The notes below the pieces were generated by a model, which was not told the origin of the DNA, made no database searches, and worked only from the letters and a program-made list of their open reading frames with translations. Shown here in pieces: positions 50,541-58,778 of a stretch of 64,000 nt of DNA (position 1 is the stretch's first letter; every line of letters begins with the position of its first letter). Source of the DNA: DATBLE01 sp046732255 (GTDB taxonomy: Bacteria; Actinomycetota; Thermoleophilia; Gaiellales; Gaiellaceae); contig JBKPMR010000018.1 in NCBI GenBank assembly GCA_046732255.1, forward strand, positions 41,531 through 105,530. The letters are read 5' to 3'. The translations under genes were made by a program, and so were the position numbers.

Positions 50541-50912
50541 ATGGGGAAGATCGACTGGGCCGGCGAATCGACGGCCGCACTGTCTGTCAGCGAGTACGAG
50601 AAGGCGCTCGCCTGGTACCGCGACGTCCTCGGGTTCGAGGTCGTCTTCGAGCTCGAGTCTTGGGGTTGGGCGCAGCTCCAATCCCCGGTGACGGGCCTGC
50701 TGGTCGGGATCGGCCAGTCCGAGGAGGTCAAGGAAGGCGGCGGTGCGACACTGACCTTCACGGTCAAGGACATCGATGCGGCGCGTGCGTACCTCGAAGA
50801 CGAGGGCGTCCGGTTCGACGGCGAGACCCACCAGGTCGAGGACATGGTCAGGCTCTGCACGTTCTACGACCCTGACGGCAACGCGCTCATGCTGGCTCAG
50901 CAGCTCCGGTGA
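50541..50912 (+). CDS. VOC-superfamily (glyoxalase/bleomycin-resistance-like) protein
   Basis: 123 aa, one pair of beta-alpha-beta-beta-beta units: STAALSVSEYEKALAWYRDVLGFEVVFE, GATLTFTVKDIDAARAYLEDEGVRF and LCTFYDPDGNALMLAQQL. Single-module VOC proteins dimerise and bind small molecules or metals; function not predictable. GAAGGAGACG precedes the ATG. Probably controlled by the divergent HxlR protein. Its stop overlaps the YciI-like gene (GTGA). Confidence 0.88.
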   Translation: MGKIDWAGESTAALSVSEYEKALAWYRDVLGFEVVFELESWGWAQLQSPVTGLLVGIGQSEEVKEGGGATLTFTVKDIDAARAYLEDEGVRFDGETHQVEDMVRLCTFYDPDGNALMLAQQLR

Positions 50913-51234
50913 GGCCGCTCGAGCCGCACACGATCGTCCTGCTCGGCCTGCCCGCGAGCCCGCCTGCCCTTCCGGACGAGGAGGCAGACCGCGTTCAGGA
51001 GGCGCACTGGCGTTCCTGGACGAGCAGCGCGCGAACGGTGCGCTGCTCGCCGCGGGTCCCTTTCGCGACCGCGTCGACGAGAACCTCCGCGGGCTCTGCG
51101 TCTACGCGTTGCCGCTCGACGAGGTGCGCGAGATCGCGGCCCAGGATCCCTCGGTCGTGGCCGGCCTTATGGAGGCGCAGGTCTTCACCTCGCTCATTCC
51201 GCCCGGCCAAGCCCGGTTCGGCCCTGCAGCCTAG
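50909..51234 (+). pseudogene. YciI-like protein gene with a one-base frameshift
   Basis: The N-terminal part (EPHTIVLLGLPASPPALPDE, then EADRVQEAH) is read from GTG 50909; the C-terminal part (LAFLDEQRANGALLAAGPFRD ... GLCVYALPLDEVREIA) is in another frame. Adding one C after GCGCAC near 51005 joins them as EAHLAFLDEQ, giving a normal YciI-fold protein of about 108 aa. Either a real inactivation or a homopolymer-free sequencing/assembly error. Confidence 0.75.
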
Positions 51235-51243
51235 ACTCGCTGT

Positions 51244-51807
51244 GTGCGGATCCTGATCGCCGAGGACGAGACGATCATCAGGCTCGACCTCCGCGAGCTG
51301 CTCGAGACCGCGGGCTTCGAGGTATGCGCCGAGGCGAAGGACGGCGTCGAGGCGGTCGAGCTCGCGGCGTCGGAGGAGCCGGAGCTGGCGATCCTCGACG
51401 TGAAGATGCCGCGGCTGGACGGGATCGACGCGGCGCGGCGGATCCTCGAGGACCGACCGATCCCGATCGTGATGCTGACCGCGTACGGTCAGGACGAGCT
51501 CGTCTCACGTGCGGTGGAGGCAGGTGTCTTCGGCTACCTGGTGAAGCCGTTCCGCGAGGCGGACCTGCTACCCGCGATCAGGACCGCGCGCGCCCGGCAC
51601 GAGGAGCTCGCAGCACTGCGCGAGGAGGCGGAGTCGCTCTCGGAGGCGCTGGCCGCACGCAAGTCGATCGAGCGGGCGAAAGGGCTCCTGATGGCGAAGG
51701 AGGGGTTGACGGAGCAGGAGGCGTTCGAGCGGCTCCGCCGGGCGTCCCAGCTGGCCGGCCGTCCGCTGAAAGTGGTCGCGGAAGCGCTGATCGCCACCTT
51801 CGAATAG
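51244..51807 (+). CDS. pdtaR: PdtaR-like ANTAR-domain response regulator
   Basis: RNA-binding antitermination regulator, 187 aa. Receiver domain: ILIAEDETIIRLDL acidic pair, phosphoacceptor in LAILDVKMPRLDG (about Asp54), MLTAYGQDE and the conserved Lys in YLVKPF. A coiled linker leads to an ANTAR domain (about 125-187: LAARKSIERAKGLLMAKEGLTEQEAFERLRR trimmed: IERAKGLLMAKEGLTEQEA). Partner of the PdtaS-like kinase. Such proteins bind paired hexaloop hairpins to prevent termination; no target pair was identified by eye here. GTG 51244. Confidence 0.92.
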   Translation: MRILIAEDETIIRLDLRELLETAGFEVCAEAKDGVEAVELAASEEPELAILDVKMPRLDGIDAARRILEDRPIPIVMLTAYGQDELVSRAVEAGVFGYLVKPFREADLLPAIRTARARHEELAALREEAESLSEALAARKSIERAKGLLMAKEGLTEQEAFERLRRASQLAGRPLKVVAEALIATFE

Positions 51808-51808
51808 A

Positions 51809-51994
51809 GCATCGGTGCCAGATTCCCGCCGTTTCGGTGTTGAGGTGTCTGGCTCCGATTCCGTTTCCGCATCGGTGCCAGACTCCCGCCGTTTCAGGTA
51901 ATAGAGCATCGGTGCCAGACTCCCGTCGTTCCGGTGCTGGGGTGTCTGGCTCCGATTCCGTTTCGCATCGGTCTCTGGCTCCGATTCCGTTTCA
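51809..51994. repeat. Tandem array of REP-like inverted repeats
   Basis: Four units, two complete (51809-51868 and 51906-51965) and two partial. Complete units read GCATCGGTGCCAGA ... TCTGGCTCCGATTCCG with ATCGGTGCCAGA/TCTGGCTCCGAT inverted arms. The unit junction repeats AATAGAGCATCGG, which includes the pdtaR stop region, indicating tandem duplication. The array fills the whole gap to the convergent small gene. Confidence 0.85.
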
Positions 51995-52222
51995 GGCCTC
52001 GACGTCGAACTCCTCGGCGATCTCCGGCTCCTTGCCGATCAGCTCGCGGATCTCCTCGGGAAAGTCACGGGCCGTGTCCTCCCAGGTCTCGACGACGCCG
52101 AACCGCTCGGTCGCCTCGTCCGAGATCCAGGTGCGATTGGGAGAATCCGGAAGCTGCGCCCGCAGCTCGTCGAGCGTCGTCTTCGAGTCGGAGAGGCTCC
52201 AGAGCAGGAGGCGGACGATCAC
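51992..52222 (-). CDS. Conserved small protein, function unknown
   Basis: 76 aa: starts VIVRLLLWSLSDSKTTLDELRAQ and ends EEIRELIGKEPEIAEEFDVEA. I recognise no named domain; the hydrophobic first strand followed by an acidic helical tail is consistent with a small alpha-beta protein. GTG 52222 overlaps the stop of the U32-like gene (GTGA), so the two are likely co-translated. Its own stop lies at the edge of the REP array. Confidence 0.65.
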   Translation of the reverse strand: MIVRLLLWSLSDSKTTLDELRAQLPDSPNRTWISDEATERFGVVETWEDTARDFPEEIRELIGKEPEIAEEFDVEA

Positions 52223-53148
52223 GGCACCGGGACGGCGAGACCCTCGGCGGCGAGCTCGGAGGTCGCCGGCGCGTAGCCCGAGCGTGCGAGCAGCTCCATC
52301 CCGAGCCGGGCGCGGCGGACGCGTTCGCGGGAGAGGGCGACCGTCGTCGAGTCGAGGTGCGTGCCCGCCGGGTAGACGTCGGGCGCGTTCCGCAGGCCGA
52401 ACTTGACGTACACGGGGGCGGCGACGCGGATCAGGTCCGGGATCTCGTGATGGCGGACGAACCCACCGACGTTGTCCGGCGCCTCGACGTAGACGTCCAG
52501 CGGGACGTCCACGGCGGCGCGAATCGCCGCGATCTGGGCCAGGCTCAGATCGGTCGGGAGGTTGATCGTGTTCGCACCGAGCTGCTCGAGGACGCGCGCG
52601 GCGGCCGGATTCGCCGCCGGCAGCATCACGGAGATCTTCGCCTGCATGTCCTCGGGGAGGATCCCTCCCTCTCTCGCGCGGTCGAAGACGGCCAGGAGCC
52701 CGATGTCGGCGATCAGGACGCTGCGGACGCCGTGCTCGGCGGCGCGCCGGGCGTCGTCGAGCCCCGCCACGACTTGCTCCTGGCCGTGGCAGACGGGGGC
52801 GACGGCAGCGCCTGCCTGCGAGCGGGCCATCGCCGACGTGCCCCAGCCGGCATTCGGGCGCGCGAACAGGCTGACCTCGACGCGCGCGTCGACGGCGAGG
52901 CGGACGGTCTCGTCCAGCTCGGCGTCGGTGAGCATGAAGACGCCGCTCCCCTGCGAGATCCGGTGGATCCGGACATCCAGCCGGGCCGCCTCCGACAGCA
53001 CGGCTTCCAGGCATCGCGGGCCCTCGGTGCTCGGGATCTCCAGGCGGTACTGCGCTCCGTCCGGAAACCGCTTCCGCGAGGTCGGCAGGTCGTGCGCGTC
53101 GCCGGGCGGCAGCCCGATCGAGCGGAGGAAATCGCGTGTGTCGGTCAC
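52219..53148 (-). CDS. U32-peptidase-like TIM-barrel protein
   Basis: 309 aa, soluble. Alternating beta-alpha pattern with VRIHRISQGSGVFMLTDAEL, VEVSLFARPNAGWG, GVRSVLIADIGLLAVFD, LGANTINLPTDLSLAQIAAIR and VYVKFGLRNAPDVYP. It resembles the U32/collagenase-like group found in actinobacteria, but the catalytic cysteines of true U32 members are not evident, so peptidase activity is doubtful. Co-transcribed with a 76-aa protein. Confidence 0.6.
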   Translation of the reverse strand: MTDTRDFLRSIGLPPGDAHDLPTSRKRFPDGAQYRLEIPSTEGPRCLEAVLSEAARLDVRIHRISQGSGVFMLTDAELDETVRLAVDARVEVSLFARPNAGWGTSAMARSQAGAAVAPVCHGQEQVVAGLDDARRAAEHGVRSVLIADIGLLAVFDRAREGGILPEDMQAKISVMLPAANPAAARVLEQLGANTINLPTDLSLAQIAAIRAAVDVPLDVYVEAPDNVGGFVRHHEIPDLIRVAAPVYVKFGLRNAPDVYPAGTHLDSTTVALSRERVRRARLGMELLARSGYAPATSELAAEGLAVPVP

Positions 53149-53159
53149 TCGGCGAGCCT

Positions 53160-53190
53160 ACAAGGGACTATCCCTGAAGGGACAATCCTT
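53160..53190. repeat. REP-like GGGACTATCCC palindrome
   Basis: AGGGA CTA TCCCT hairpin followed by AAGGGACAATCCTT; related to the GGGACAG family. Fills the gap between the U32-like and ABC-F genes and reaches the ABC-F stop. Confidence 0.55.
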
Positions 53191-55150
53191 ACGGTGAGGC
53201 ATGCGCCTCGAACAGCGACTCCCAGCGGTCGAGGAGCGACTGCAGCTCGTCACGGGCCGCCCGGTGTGCGGTCAGAAGCGAGACGTCGCTCCAGTCCTCC
53301 GCGAGCCGCCGCTCGAGGTCGGCGACCGCCTGCTCCTGCGCCGCGATCCGCGCCTCGACCTGCTCGAGCTCGCTCGGCTGCTTCGACCGCGGCTTCGCCG
53401 GCGGCGGCCGATCCGACCGTGCCGTTCTTCGTGACGTTTCCAACCCGGTCTCTGAGACCGGAACTGGGTCAAGAGTGGGGCTCTTTGTCCACAGAAGGCT
53501 TGTCCGGACATAGTCGGCCCAGCCGCCCTCGTAGCTGCGAATCGACCCGTCCTCGATCGCCAGCGTCCGCTCCGCGACCGCGTCGAGCAGCGCCCGATCG
53601 TGGGAGACGAGCAGCACCGTCGCGGGGAAGTTCTCGAGCGCGGCTTCCAGCGCCTCCCGGCTCTCGAGGTCGAGGTGGTTCGTCGGCTCGTCGAGGACGA
53701 GGAAGTTCGCGCCCGACGCGACCACGATCGCGAGCGCAAGCCGGCGGCGCTCGCCGCCCGACAGCACCGCGACCGGCTTCTCGTGGGACTCCCACCCGGA
53801 GAACAGGAAGCGGCCGAGCAGGTTCTGGGCTTCCGGCCGCCGGAGTCCGGTCATCGACTGCACGCATTCGAGGACGGAGCCGCGCTCGTCGAGCTCGGCC
53901 TCGTGCTGAGAGAAGTAGGCCGGGACGACCCCGTGGCCGAGCCGCACCGTCCCGGAGTCCGCCTCGCGGCGGCCCAGCAGCGTCTCGATCAGCGTCGTCT
54001 TGCCGGAGCCGTTCGGCCCGACCAGCGCCACGTGCTCGCCCCGCTCGACTGCGAGCGACACGCCGTCCAGCAGGTGCTTGTCGCCGGCGGACAGCGACAG
54101 CCCATCGACCTCGACCACCGTCCGGCCGCTGCGAGGCGGGTTCAGGAACTCGAAGCCGAGCCGCCGGGAGCGCCGGGTGAGGAGCGCGAGCTCGTCAGAG
54201 GCGACCGCCTTCTCCTTCCGCAGCCGCCCGATATGGGTGAGCTTCGCCTGCGCCTGCTTCGCCTTCGACTTCTTGTACCGGAACCGATCGACGAAGCGCT
54301 GGAGCCGCGCGAGGTCGGCGTTGTAGCGCTCGATCGACTTCGACGCGTCCAACGCCCGCGCCGCCTTCTCCCGGCGCCACACGTGCCATTGCCCGGGGAA
54401 GAACATCGAACGGCCTGCTTCGAGCTCGAGTACCGCGGTCGTCACCGCCTCCAGGAACCAGCGGTCGTGAGCGACGAGCACCACCGCCGCGTCCATACCG
54501 ACCAGCGTCTTCTCCAGCCACTCGAGCCGCTCGACGTCGAGATGGTTGGTCGGCTCGTCCAGCAGGAGCAGGTCGGGATCGCCGGCCAGGGCGCGGGCGA
54601 GCGACGCCCGCGTCAGCTCGCCCCCCGAGAAGGTGTCGAGCCGCCGGTCGAGCTGATCGTCGTCGAAGCCGAGGCCGCGCAGTGCCGACAGGGAGTTCTC
54701 GCGCCAGGCGTAGCCGCCGGCGTGCTCGAGTCGGCCCTGTGTCTCGGCGTACCGGCGCATCGTCTCCTCTCCGTGGTTGCCGGCCGCCATCGCCGACTCC
54801 AGGCGCCGAAGCTCATCCTCGAGCGCGATCAGTTCGCGCGCGCCGGAGAGCGTGTACTCGCGCAGCGACATGGAAGCAGCCTCGGGGACAGGATTAAGCC
54901 TGTCCCCGAGACAGTTACTTATCGGCGGCCGCTGGTCGTGCAGGGCCACCCGCGTCCCCTTGTCGAGGACGAGCTGCCCGCGGTCGATCCCGGTCTCCCC
55001 GGCCAGCATCCGGAGCAGGGTTGTCTTCCCGGCGCCGTTGGGGCCGGAGAGGGCGAGCCGCTCGCGGCGTTCGACCTTGAACGAGACGCCGTCGAAGAGC
55101 AGCCCGCCGGCGAGCTCCTTGCGCAGGTTGGTTCCGATCACGACGGCCAT
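53189..55150 (-). CDS. ABC-F family ATPase (ribosome-associated or antibiotic resistance type) with two in-frame REPs
   Basis: Soluble protein with two ABC domains and no membrane segments, 653 aa. NBD1: GPNGAGKTTLL, FSGGELTRASLARAL, LLLLDEPTNHLD; P-site linker KYKKSKAKQAQAK-like (RYKKSKAKQAQAKL); NBD2: GPNGSGKTTLIE, LSGGERRRLALA, LDEPTNHLD. C-terminal coiled coil (LEQVEARIAAQEQAVADLE). ABC-F proteins act on the ribosome E site. Residues about 75-92 (GDRLNPVPEAAS) after the NBD1 Q-loop and about 563-573 (LDPVPVSETGLE) after NBD2 are encoded by REP palindromes. Confidence 0.92.
   Translation of the reverse strand: MAVVIGTNLRKELAGGLLFDGVSFKVERRERLALSGPNGAGKTTLLRMLAGETGIDRGQLVLDKGTRVALHDQRPPISNCLGDRLNPVPEAASMSLREYTLSGARELIALEDELRRLESAMAAGNHGEETMRRYAETQGRLEHAGGYAWRENSLSALRGLGFDDDQLDRRLDTFSGGELTRASLARALAGDPDLLLLDEPTNHLDVERLEWLEKTLVGMDAAVVLVAHDRWFLEAVTTAVLELEAGRSMFFPGQWHVWRREKAARALDASKSIERYNADLARLQRFVDRFRYKKSKAKQAQAKLTHIGRLRKEKAVASDELALLTRRSRRLGFEFLNPPRSGRTVVEVDGLSLSAGDKHLLDGVSLAVERGEHVALVGPNGSGKTTLIETLLGRREADSGTVRLGHGVVPAYFSQHEAELDERGSVLECVQSMTGLRRPEAQNLLGRFLFSGWESHEKPVAVLSGGERRRLALAIVVASGANFLVLDEPTNHLDLESREALEAALENFPATVLLVSHDRALLDAVAERTLAIEDGSIRSYEGGWADYVRTSLLWTKSPTLDPVPVSETGLETSRRTARSDRPPPAKPRSKQPSELEQVEARIAAQEQAVADLERRLAEDWSDVSLLTAHRAARDELQSLLDRWESLFEAHASP
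53443..53470. repeat. REP palindrome in ABC-F (C-terminal linker)
   Basis: CCGGTCTC T GAGACCGG core with outer ACCC/GGGT. Translated as DPVPVSETG on the minus strand. Confidence 0.75.
54881..54910. repeat. REP palindrome in ABC-F (first ATPase domain)
   Basis: Perfect 12-bp arms CTCGGGGACAGG/CCTGTCCCCGAG around ATTAAG. Translated as GDRLNPVPE on the minus strand. Confidence 0.85.
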
Positions 55151-55165
55151 GCCGGCAGAAACGGT

Positions 55166-55228
55166 ATCGGTGCCAGACCGTTACGAACGCACGCCGGGTC
55201 GGCGAAAGCTCAAGGGTCTGGCACCGAT
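55166..55228. repeat. REP inverted repeat between ABC-F and transketolase
   Basis: Perfect 14-bp arms ATCGGTGCCAGACC/GGTCTGGCACCGAT separated by 35 nt. Same arm sequence as the 51809 array. Confidence 0.85.
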
Positions 55229-55245
55229 TCCTTGTTAGCTAGGCC

Positions 55246-57072
55246 TTACGCGCGAACGAGCGCGCGGGCCGCGTTCGCGATCGCGGTCGCGTCGATCCCG
55301 TACCGGGCGAGCAGCTCGGCCGGCTTGCCCGACCGCGGCATCTCCGTGACCGCCAGCCGGCTGACGCGGGCGGCGACACCGCGTTCGGCGAGCGCGCCGA
55401 GCATCGCCTCGCCGAGCCCGCCCTCCGGCCAGTGGTCCTCGGCCGTGACGATCCGGCCGGTCTCGACGGCGGCGGTCGCGAGCGTCCCGCCGTCGATCGG
55501 CTTCAGCGAGTAGCAGTCGATCACGCGCGCCGAGATGCCGTCACCGCCCAGCGCTTCCGCCGCCTCGAGCGCTTCGTGCACCGTGATCCCGCAGCCGACG
55601 AGCGTCACGTCCGAGCCGTCGCGGACGACGCGGCTGCCGCCGATCGGGAACTCCTCGTCGGGGCCGTAGATCACGGGCGTGTCCGGGCGCAGCGTGCGGA
55701 TATAGGAGATCCCGTCCAGATCGGCCATCGCCGCCACCAGCCGGGCGGCCTGGTTGCCGTCGCAGGGGTGGAGGACGGTGGAGCCGTGCACTGCACGCAG
55801 TGCGGCGATATCCTCGAGCGCCATCTGCGAAGGCCCGTCCTCGCCGATCGAGATCCCGGCGTGCGAGCCCGACAGGCACAAGGTGGCGCGCGAGATCGCT
55901 GCCATCCGGACGAAGTCGTAAGCCCGCGAGTGGAAGGCGGCGAACGACGATGCGTAGACCCGGTACCCGCGGGCCTGCAGCCCGACCGCCGCCGCAGCCA
56001 TCTGCTGCTCGGAGATGTACATCTCGAAGAAGCGTTCGGGGTGCGCCGCCTTGAAGATCTCCGCGAACGTCGAGTTCGAGACCTCGCCGTCGACGGCGAC
56101 GACGTCGCCCCGCGCCGAGCCGATTGCGGCCAGCGCCTCGCCGTACGCCTTGCGCGTCGCCACCTCCGAACCGACCTCGTACCGCGGCAGCTCGAGCGCG
56201 CCGGCCTCGAACCGGTGCGGCTCGCCGGCGGGCGGCTTCGCCACCTCGACCGTGAGGTTGCGGAGGCCGCCAAGCTCCTCGATCGCGGCGTCGGGATCGT
56301 CGAGCGGCTTGCCGTGCCAGCCTTCCTGGTTCTCCACCGCTTTCACGCCCTTGCCCTTCACGGTGCGGGCGAGGACGAGCGTGGGCCGGCCGGTCGTCCC
56401 GACCGCTTCGGCGTAGGCGGCGTCGATCGCCTCGACGTCGTGGCCGTCGATCTCGATCACCTGCCAGCCGAATGCGTCGGCGCGCGCCCGGTAGTGGTCG
56501 AGCTGCCACTCGTCCATCGTCGGGCCACGCTGACCGAGCCGGTTGACGTCGAAGATCGCGATCAGGTTGTCGAGCTCGTAGTGAGACGCGTGCTGGAACG
56601 CCTCCCAGATCGACCCCTCGGCCGATTCGCTGTCGCCGCATAACACCCAGACGCGGTACGGAAGGCGGTCGAGGTACTTGCCCGCGATCGCCATGCCGAC
56701 GCCGATCGGCAGTCCCTGGCCGAGCGAGCCGGTGGCGACGTCCACCCACGGAATCAGCGGGGTGGGGTGACCCTCGAGCATCGAGTCCAGCTGCCGGTAG
56801 GTCATGAGCTCCTCGTCGGAGATCGCTCCGGCGGCGCGGAACATCGCGTAGAGCAGGGTGGACGCGTGGCCCTTGGAGAAGACGAGCCGGTCGTTCGTCG
56901 GCGTGTCGGGCGCGTCGAAGTCGTACCGCAGGTACTTGGCGAGCAGCACCGCCATCAGGTCGGCGCCGGACATGCCCGAGGTCGGATGGCCGGACTTCGC
57001 CGCGGCCGCACACCGTACCGAATCGACCCGGAACTGCTGTCCGAGCTCGCGCCAGAGCTGAACGTCGTCCAT
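55246..57072 (-). CDS. tkt: Transketolase
   Basis: ThDP enzyme of the pentose-phosphate pathway moving two-carbon units, 608 aa (family about 620-700). FRVDSVRCAAAAKSGHPTSGMSGADL start, ThDP motif GDSESAEGSIWEA...IAIFDVNRLGQRG, the glutamate of EMYISEQQMAAAAVGLQ, and C-terminal WPEGGLGEAMLGAL. ATG 57072 was chosen by family N-terminus; the codons upstream overlap rpiB antisense. Divergent from rpiB across only 18 bp. Confidence 0.94.
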   Translation of the reverse strand: MDDVQLWRELGQQFRVDSVRCAAAAKSGHPTSGMSGADLMAVLLAKYLRYDFDAPDTPTNDRLVFSKGHASTLLYAMFRAAGAISDEELMTYRQLDSMLEGHPTPLIPWVDVATGSLGQGLPIGVGMAIAGKYLDRLPYRVWVLCGDSESAEGSIWEAFQHASHYELDNLIAIFDVNRLGQRGPTMDEWQLDHYRARADAFGWQVIEIDGHDVEAIDAAYAEAVGTTGRPTLVLARTVKGKGVKAVENQEGWHGKPLDDPDAAIEELGGLRNLTVEVAKPPAGEPHRFEAGALELPRYEVGSEVATRKAYGEALAAIGSARGDVVAVDGEVSNSTFAEIFKAAHPERFFEMYISEQQMAAAAVGLQARGYRVYASSFAAFHSRAYDFVRMAAISRATLCLSGSHAGISIGEDGPSQMALEDIAALRAVHGSTVLHPCDGNQAARLVAAMADLDGISYIRTLRPDTPVIYGPDEEFPIGGSRVVRDGSDVTLVGCGITVHEALEAAEALGGDGISARVIDCYSLKPIDGGTLATAAVETGRIVTAEDHWPEGGLGEAMLGALAERGVAARVSRLAVTEMPRSGKPAELLARYGIDATAIANAARALVRA

Positions 57073-57090
57073 GTGGGTAACGTAGCTGGC
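57073..57090. promoter_or_regulatory. 18-bp divergent tkt/rpiB spacer with overlapping -10 elements
   Basis: The spacer contains TAACGTA. Plus strand -10 TAACGT ends 7 nt before the rpiB ATG; minus strand -10 TACGTT ends 6 nt before the tkt ATG. Both transcripts would be leaderless from one symmetric element. -35 elements are weak. Confidence 0.5.
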
Positions 57091-57546
57091 ATGAGGGTGG
57101 CGGTCGCGTTCGACCACCGCGGTGTCAAGCTCCGCGAGCGCGTGCTCGAGGAGTTGACCGTCCTCGGGCACGAGACGGTCGATCTCGGCACCGACGATGC
57201 GGCGGTCCGCGTCGACTATCCCGAAAAGGCCCGCGAGATCGGCGAAGCGATCCGGGCCGAAGACGCCGAGCGCGGTGTGCTCGTCTGCGGGTCGGGTGTC
57301 GGCGCCTCAGTGGCCGCGAACAAGCTTGACGGTATCCGCGCAGCCGTCTGCCACGATGTTTACTCGGCGCACCAGGGGGTCGAGCACGACGACATGAACG
57401 TTCTCTGTCTCGGCTCCGAGGTGATCGGCGCCGAGCTGGCCGCCGACCTGGTGCGCACCTTTCTCGCCGCCACCTTCGGCGGCGGCGAGCGCTACGTGAA
57501 ACGTCTTCGCATGGTCGAAGACCTCGAAAGGAAGAGCTATGCCTGA
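57091..57546 (+). CDS. rpiB: Ribose-5-phosphate isomerase B
   Basis: Interconverts ribose-5-P and ribulose-5-P, 151 aa. RVAVAFDHRGVKLRERVLE start (RpiB/LacAB fold), DYPEKAREIGEAI, active-site GVLVCGSGVGASVAANK with the catalytic Cys, and HDVYSAHQGVEHDDMNVLCLGSEVIG. No Shine-Dalgarno is visible, consistent with a leaderless start. Overlaps tal by 8 nt. First gene of rpiB-tal-pgi-gnd-zwf-opcA. Confidence 0.94.
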   Translation: MRVAVAFDHRGVKLRERVLEELTVLGHETVDLGTDDAAVRVDYPEKAREIGEAIRAEDAERGVLVCGSGVGASVAANKLDGIRAAVCHDVYSAHQGVEHDDMNVLCLGSEVIGAELAADLVRTFLAATFGGGERYVKRLRMVEDLERKSYA

Positions 57547-58645
57547 CTCCCGACTGCACCGCCTCTCGGCGCTCGGCCAGAGCGTCTGGAGCGACTACCT
57601 CTCGCGCGACCTGCTCCACTCGGGCCGGCTGGCGCAGATGATGGAGAAGGACGCCGTCACGGGCGTCACCTCGAACCCGACGATCTTCCAGAAGGCGATC
57701 TCCGAAGGCTCATCGTACGACGATCAGATGCGCGACCTGCTCGAGCACGAGGAGGACGCGAAGGAAATCTTCATCGCGCTCGCCGGACGGGACATCGGCG
57801 AGGCCTGCGACCTGATGCGCAAGGTTTGGGACGAGGGCAAGGGATTGCGCGGCTACGTGTCGATGGAGGTCGACCCGACGCTCGCCGCCGACACCGACGC
57901 GACGATCGCCGAGGCGCGCCGCTTCCACGCGCTGATCGACAAGCCGAACCTGTACGTGAAGATCCCGGCCACGAAGGAGGGGCTGCCGGCAATCGAGGAG
58001 ATGATCGCCTCCGGTAAGTCGATCAACGTCACGTTGATCTTTTCCCTGGAGCGCCACCGCGAGGTGATGGAGGCGTACATCCGCGGTCTCGAGCGGCTGG
58101 TCGAGGACGGCGGCGACCCGACTGCGGTCGCGTCCGTCGCCAGCTACTTCGTCTCGCGCGTCGACACGGAGGCGGACAAGCGGCTCGACGGGATCGGGGG
58201 CCACGACGACCTCAAGGGCAAGCTGGCGGTGGCGAACGCGAAGCTCGCGTACCAGAGCTGGAAGGAGATCTTCGCGGGCGACCGGTGGGCGGCCCTCGAG
58301 GCGAAGGGCGCCTCGAAGCAGTGGTGTCTCTGGGCGTCGACGTCGACGAAGAACCCCGAGTACCGAGACGTCCTCTACGTCGAGGAGCTGATCGGTCCCG
58401 ACACGGTCAACACGATGCCCGAGGAGACGATCGAGGCATTCCAGGACCACGGCGAGGTCGCCCTGACGATCGAGCAGGGGATCGACCAGGCGCACCAGGT
58501 CTTCGACGAGCTGGCATCGGCCGGCATCGACTACCACGACGTGACGCGCGTGCTCGAGGAGGAGGGCGTGCAGAAGTTCTCCGACTCGTTCGCCGACCTG
58601 CTCGGCGGGATCCGCGCGAAGCGCGGCGAGCTCGTGTCGGCTTGA
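57539..58645 (+). CDS. tal: Transaldolase
   Basis: Moves dihydroxyacetone units between sugar phosphates, 368 aa (actinobacterial type). GVTSNPTIFQKAI, the Schiff-base lysine in NLYVKIPATKEGLPAIEEM, NVTLIFSLERH and the ASTSTKNPEY signature are present. ATG 57539 lies inside rpiB and is preceded by GGAAAGAGC. The downstream gap to pgi holds a pair of REP palindromes. Confidence 0.95.
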   Translation: MPDSRLHRLSALGQSVWSDYLSRDLLHSGRLAQMMEKDAVTGVTSNPTIFQKAISEGSSYDDQMRDLLEHEEDAKEIFIALAGRDIGEACDLMRKVWDEGKGLRGYVSMEVDPTLAADTDATIAEARRFHALIDKPNLYVKIPATKEGLPAIEEMIASGKSINVTLIFSLERHREVMEAYIRGLERLVEDGGDPTAVASVASYFVSRVDTEADKRLDGIGGHDDLKGKLAVANAKLAYQSWKEIFAGDRWAALEAKGASKQWCLWASTSTKNPEYRDVLYVEELIGPDTVNTMPEETIEAFQDHGEVALTIEQGIDQAHQVFDELASAGIDYHDVTRVLEEEGVQKFSDSFADLLGGIRAKRGELVSA

Positions 58646-58683
58646 CGAGCCCTGCCCCGAGCGGCCGAGTGTGGGCGCGTTCG

Positions 58684-58760
58684 GAGCTAGTAACACAGTG
58701 TTACTTGCTCCGAGGACCGCACGGTTGCGCGTGGCTTGGCCCTAGTAACACAGTGTTACA
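58684..58760. repeat. Pair of GTAACAC palindromes between tal and pgi (BIME-like)
   Basis: Two direct copies of AGTAACACAGTGTTAC, 55 bp apart. The first extends to 14-bp arms (GGAGCTAGTAACAC / GTGTTACTTGCTCC, 13 of 14). AT-rich compared with surroundings. They fill most of the 133-bp gap and might act on mRNA processing within the operon. Confidence 0.8.
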
Positions 58761-58778
58761 AGGTCGAAAGGCGGCGGC

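Noticed and set aside
51809..51994. Possible CRISPR array
   Set aside because: Units are irregular, internally palindromic, partly adjacent, without unique spacers of constant length and without cas genes.
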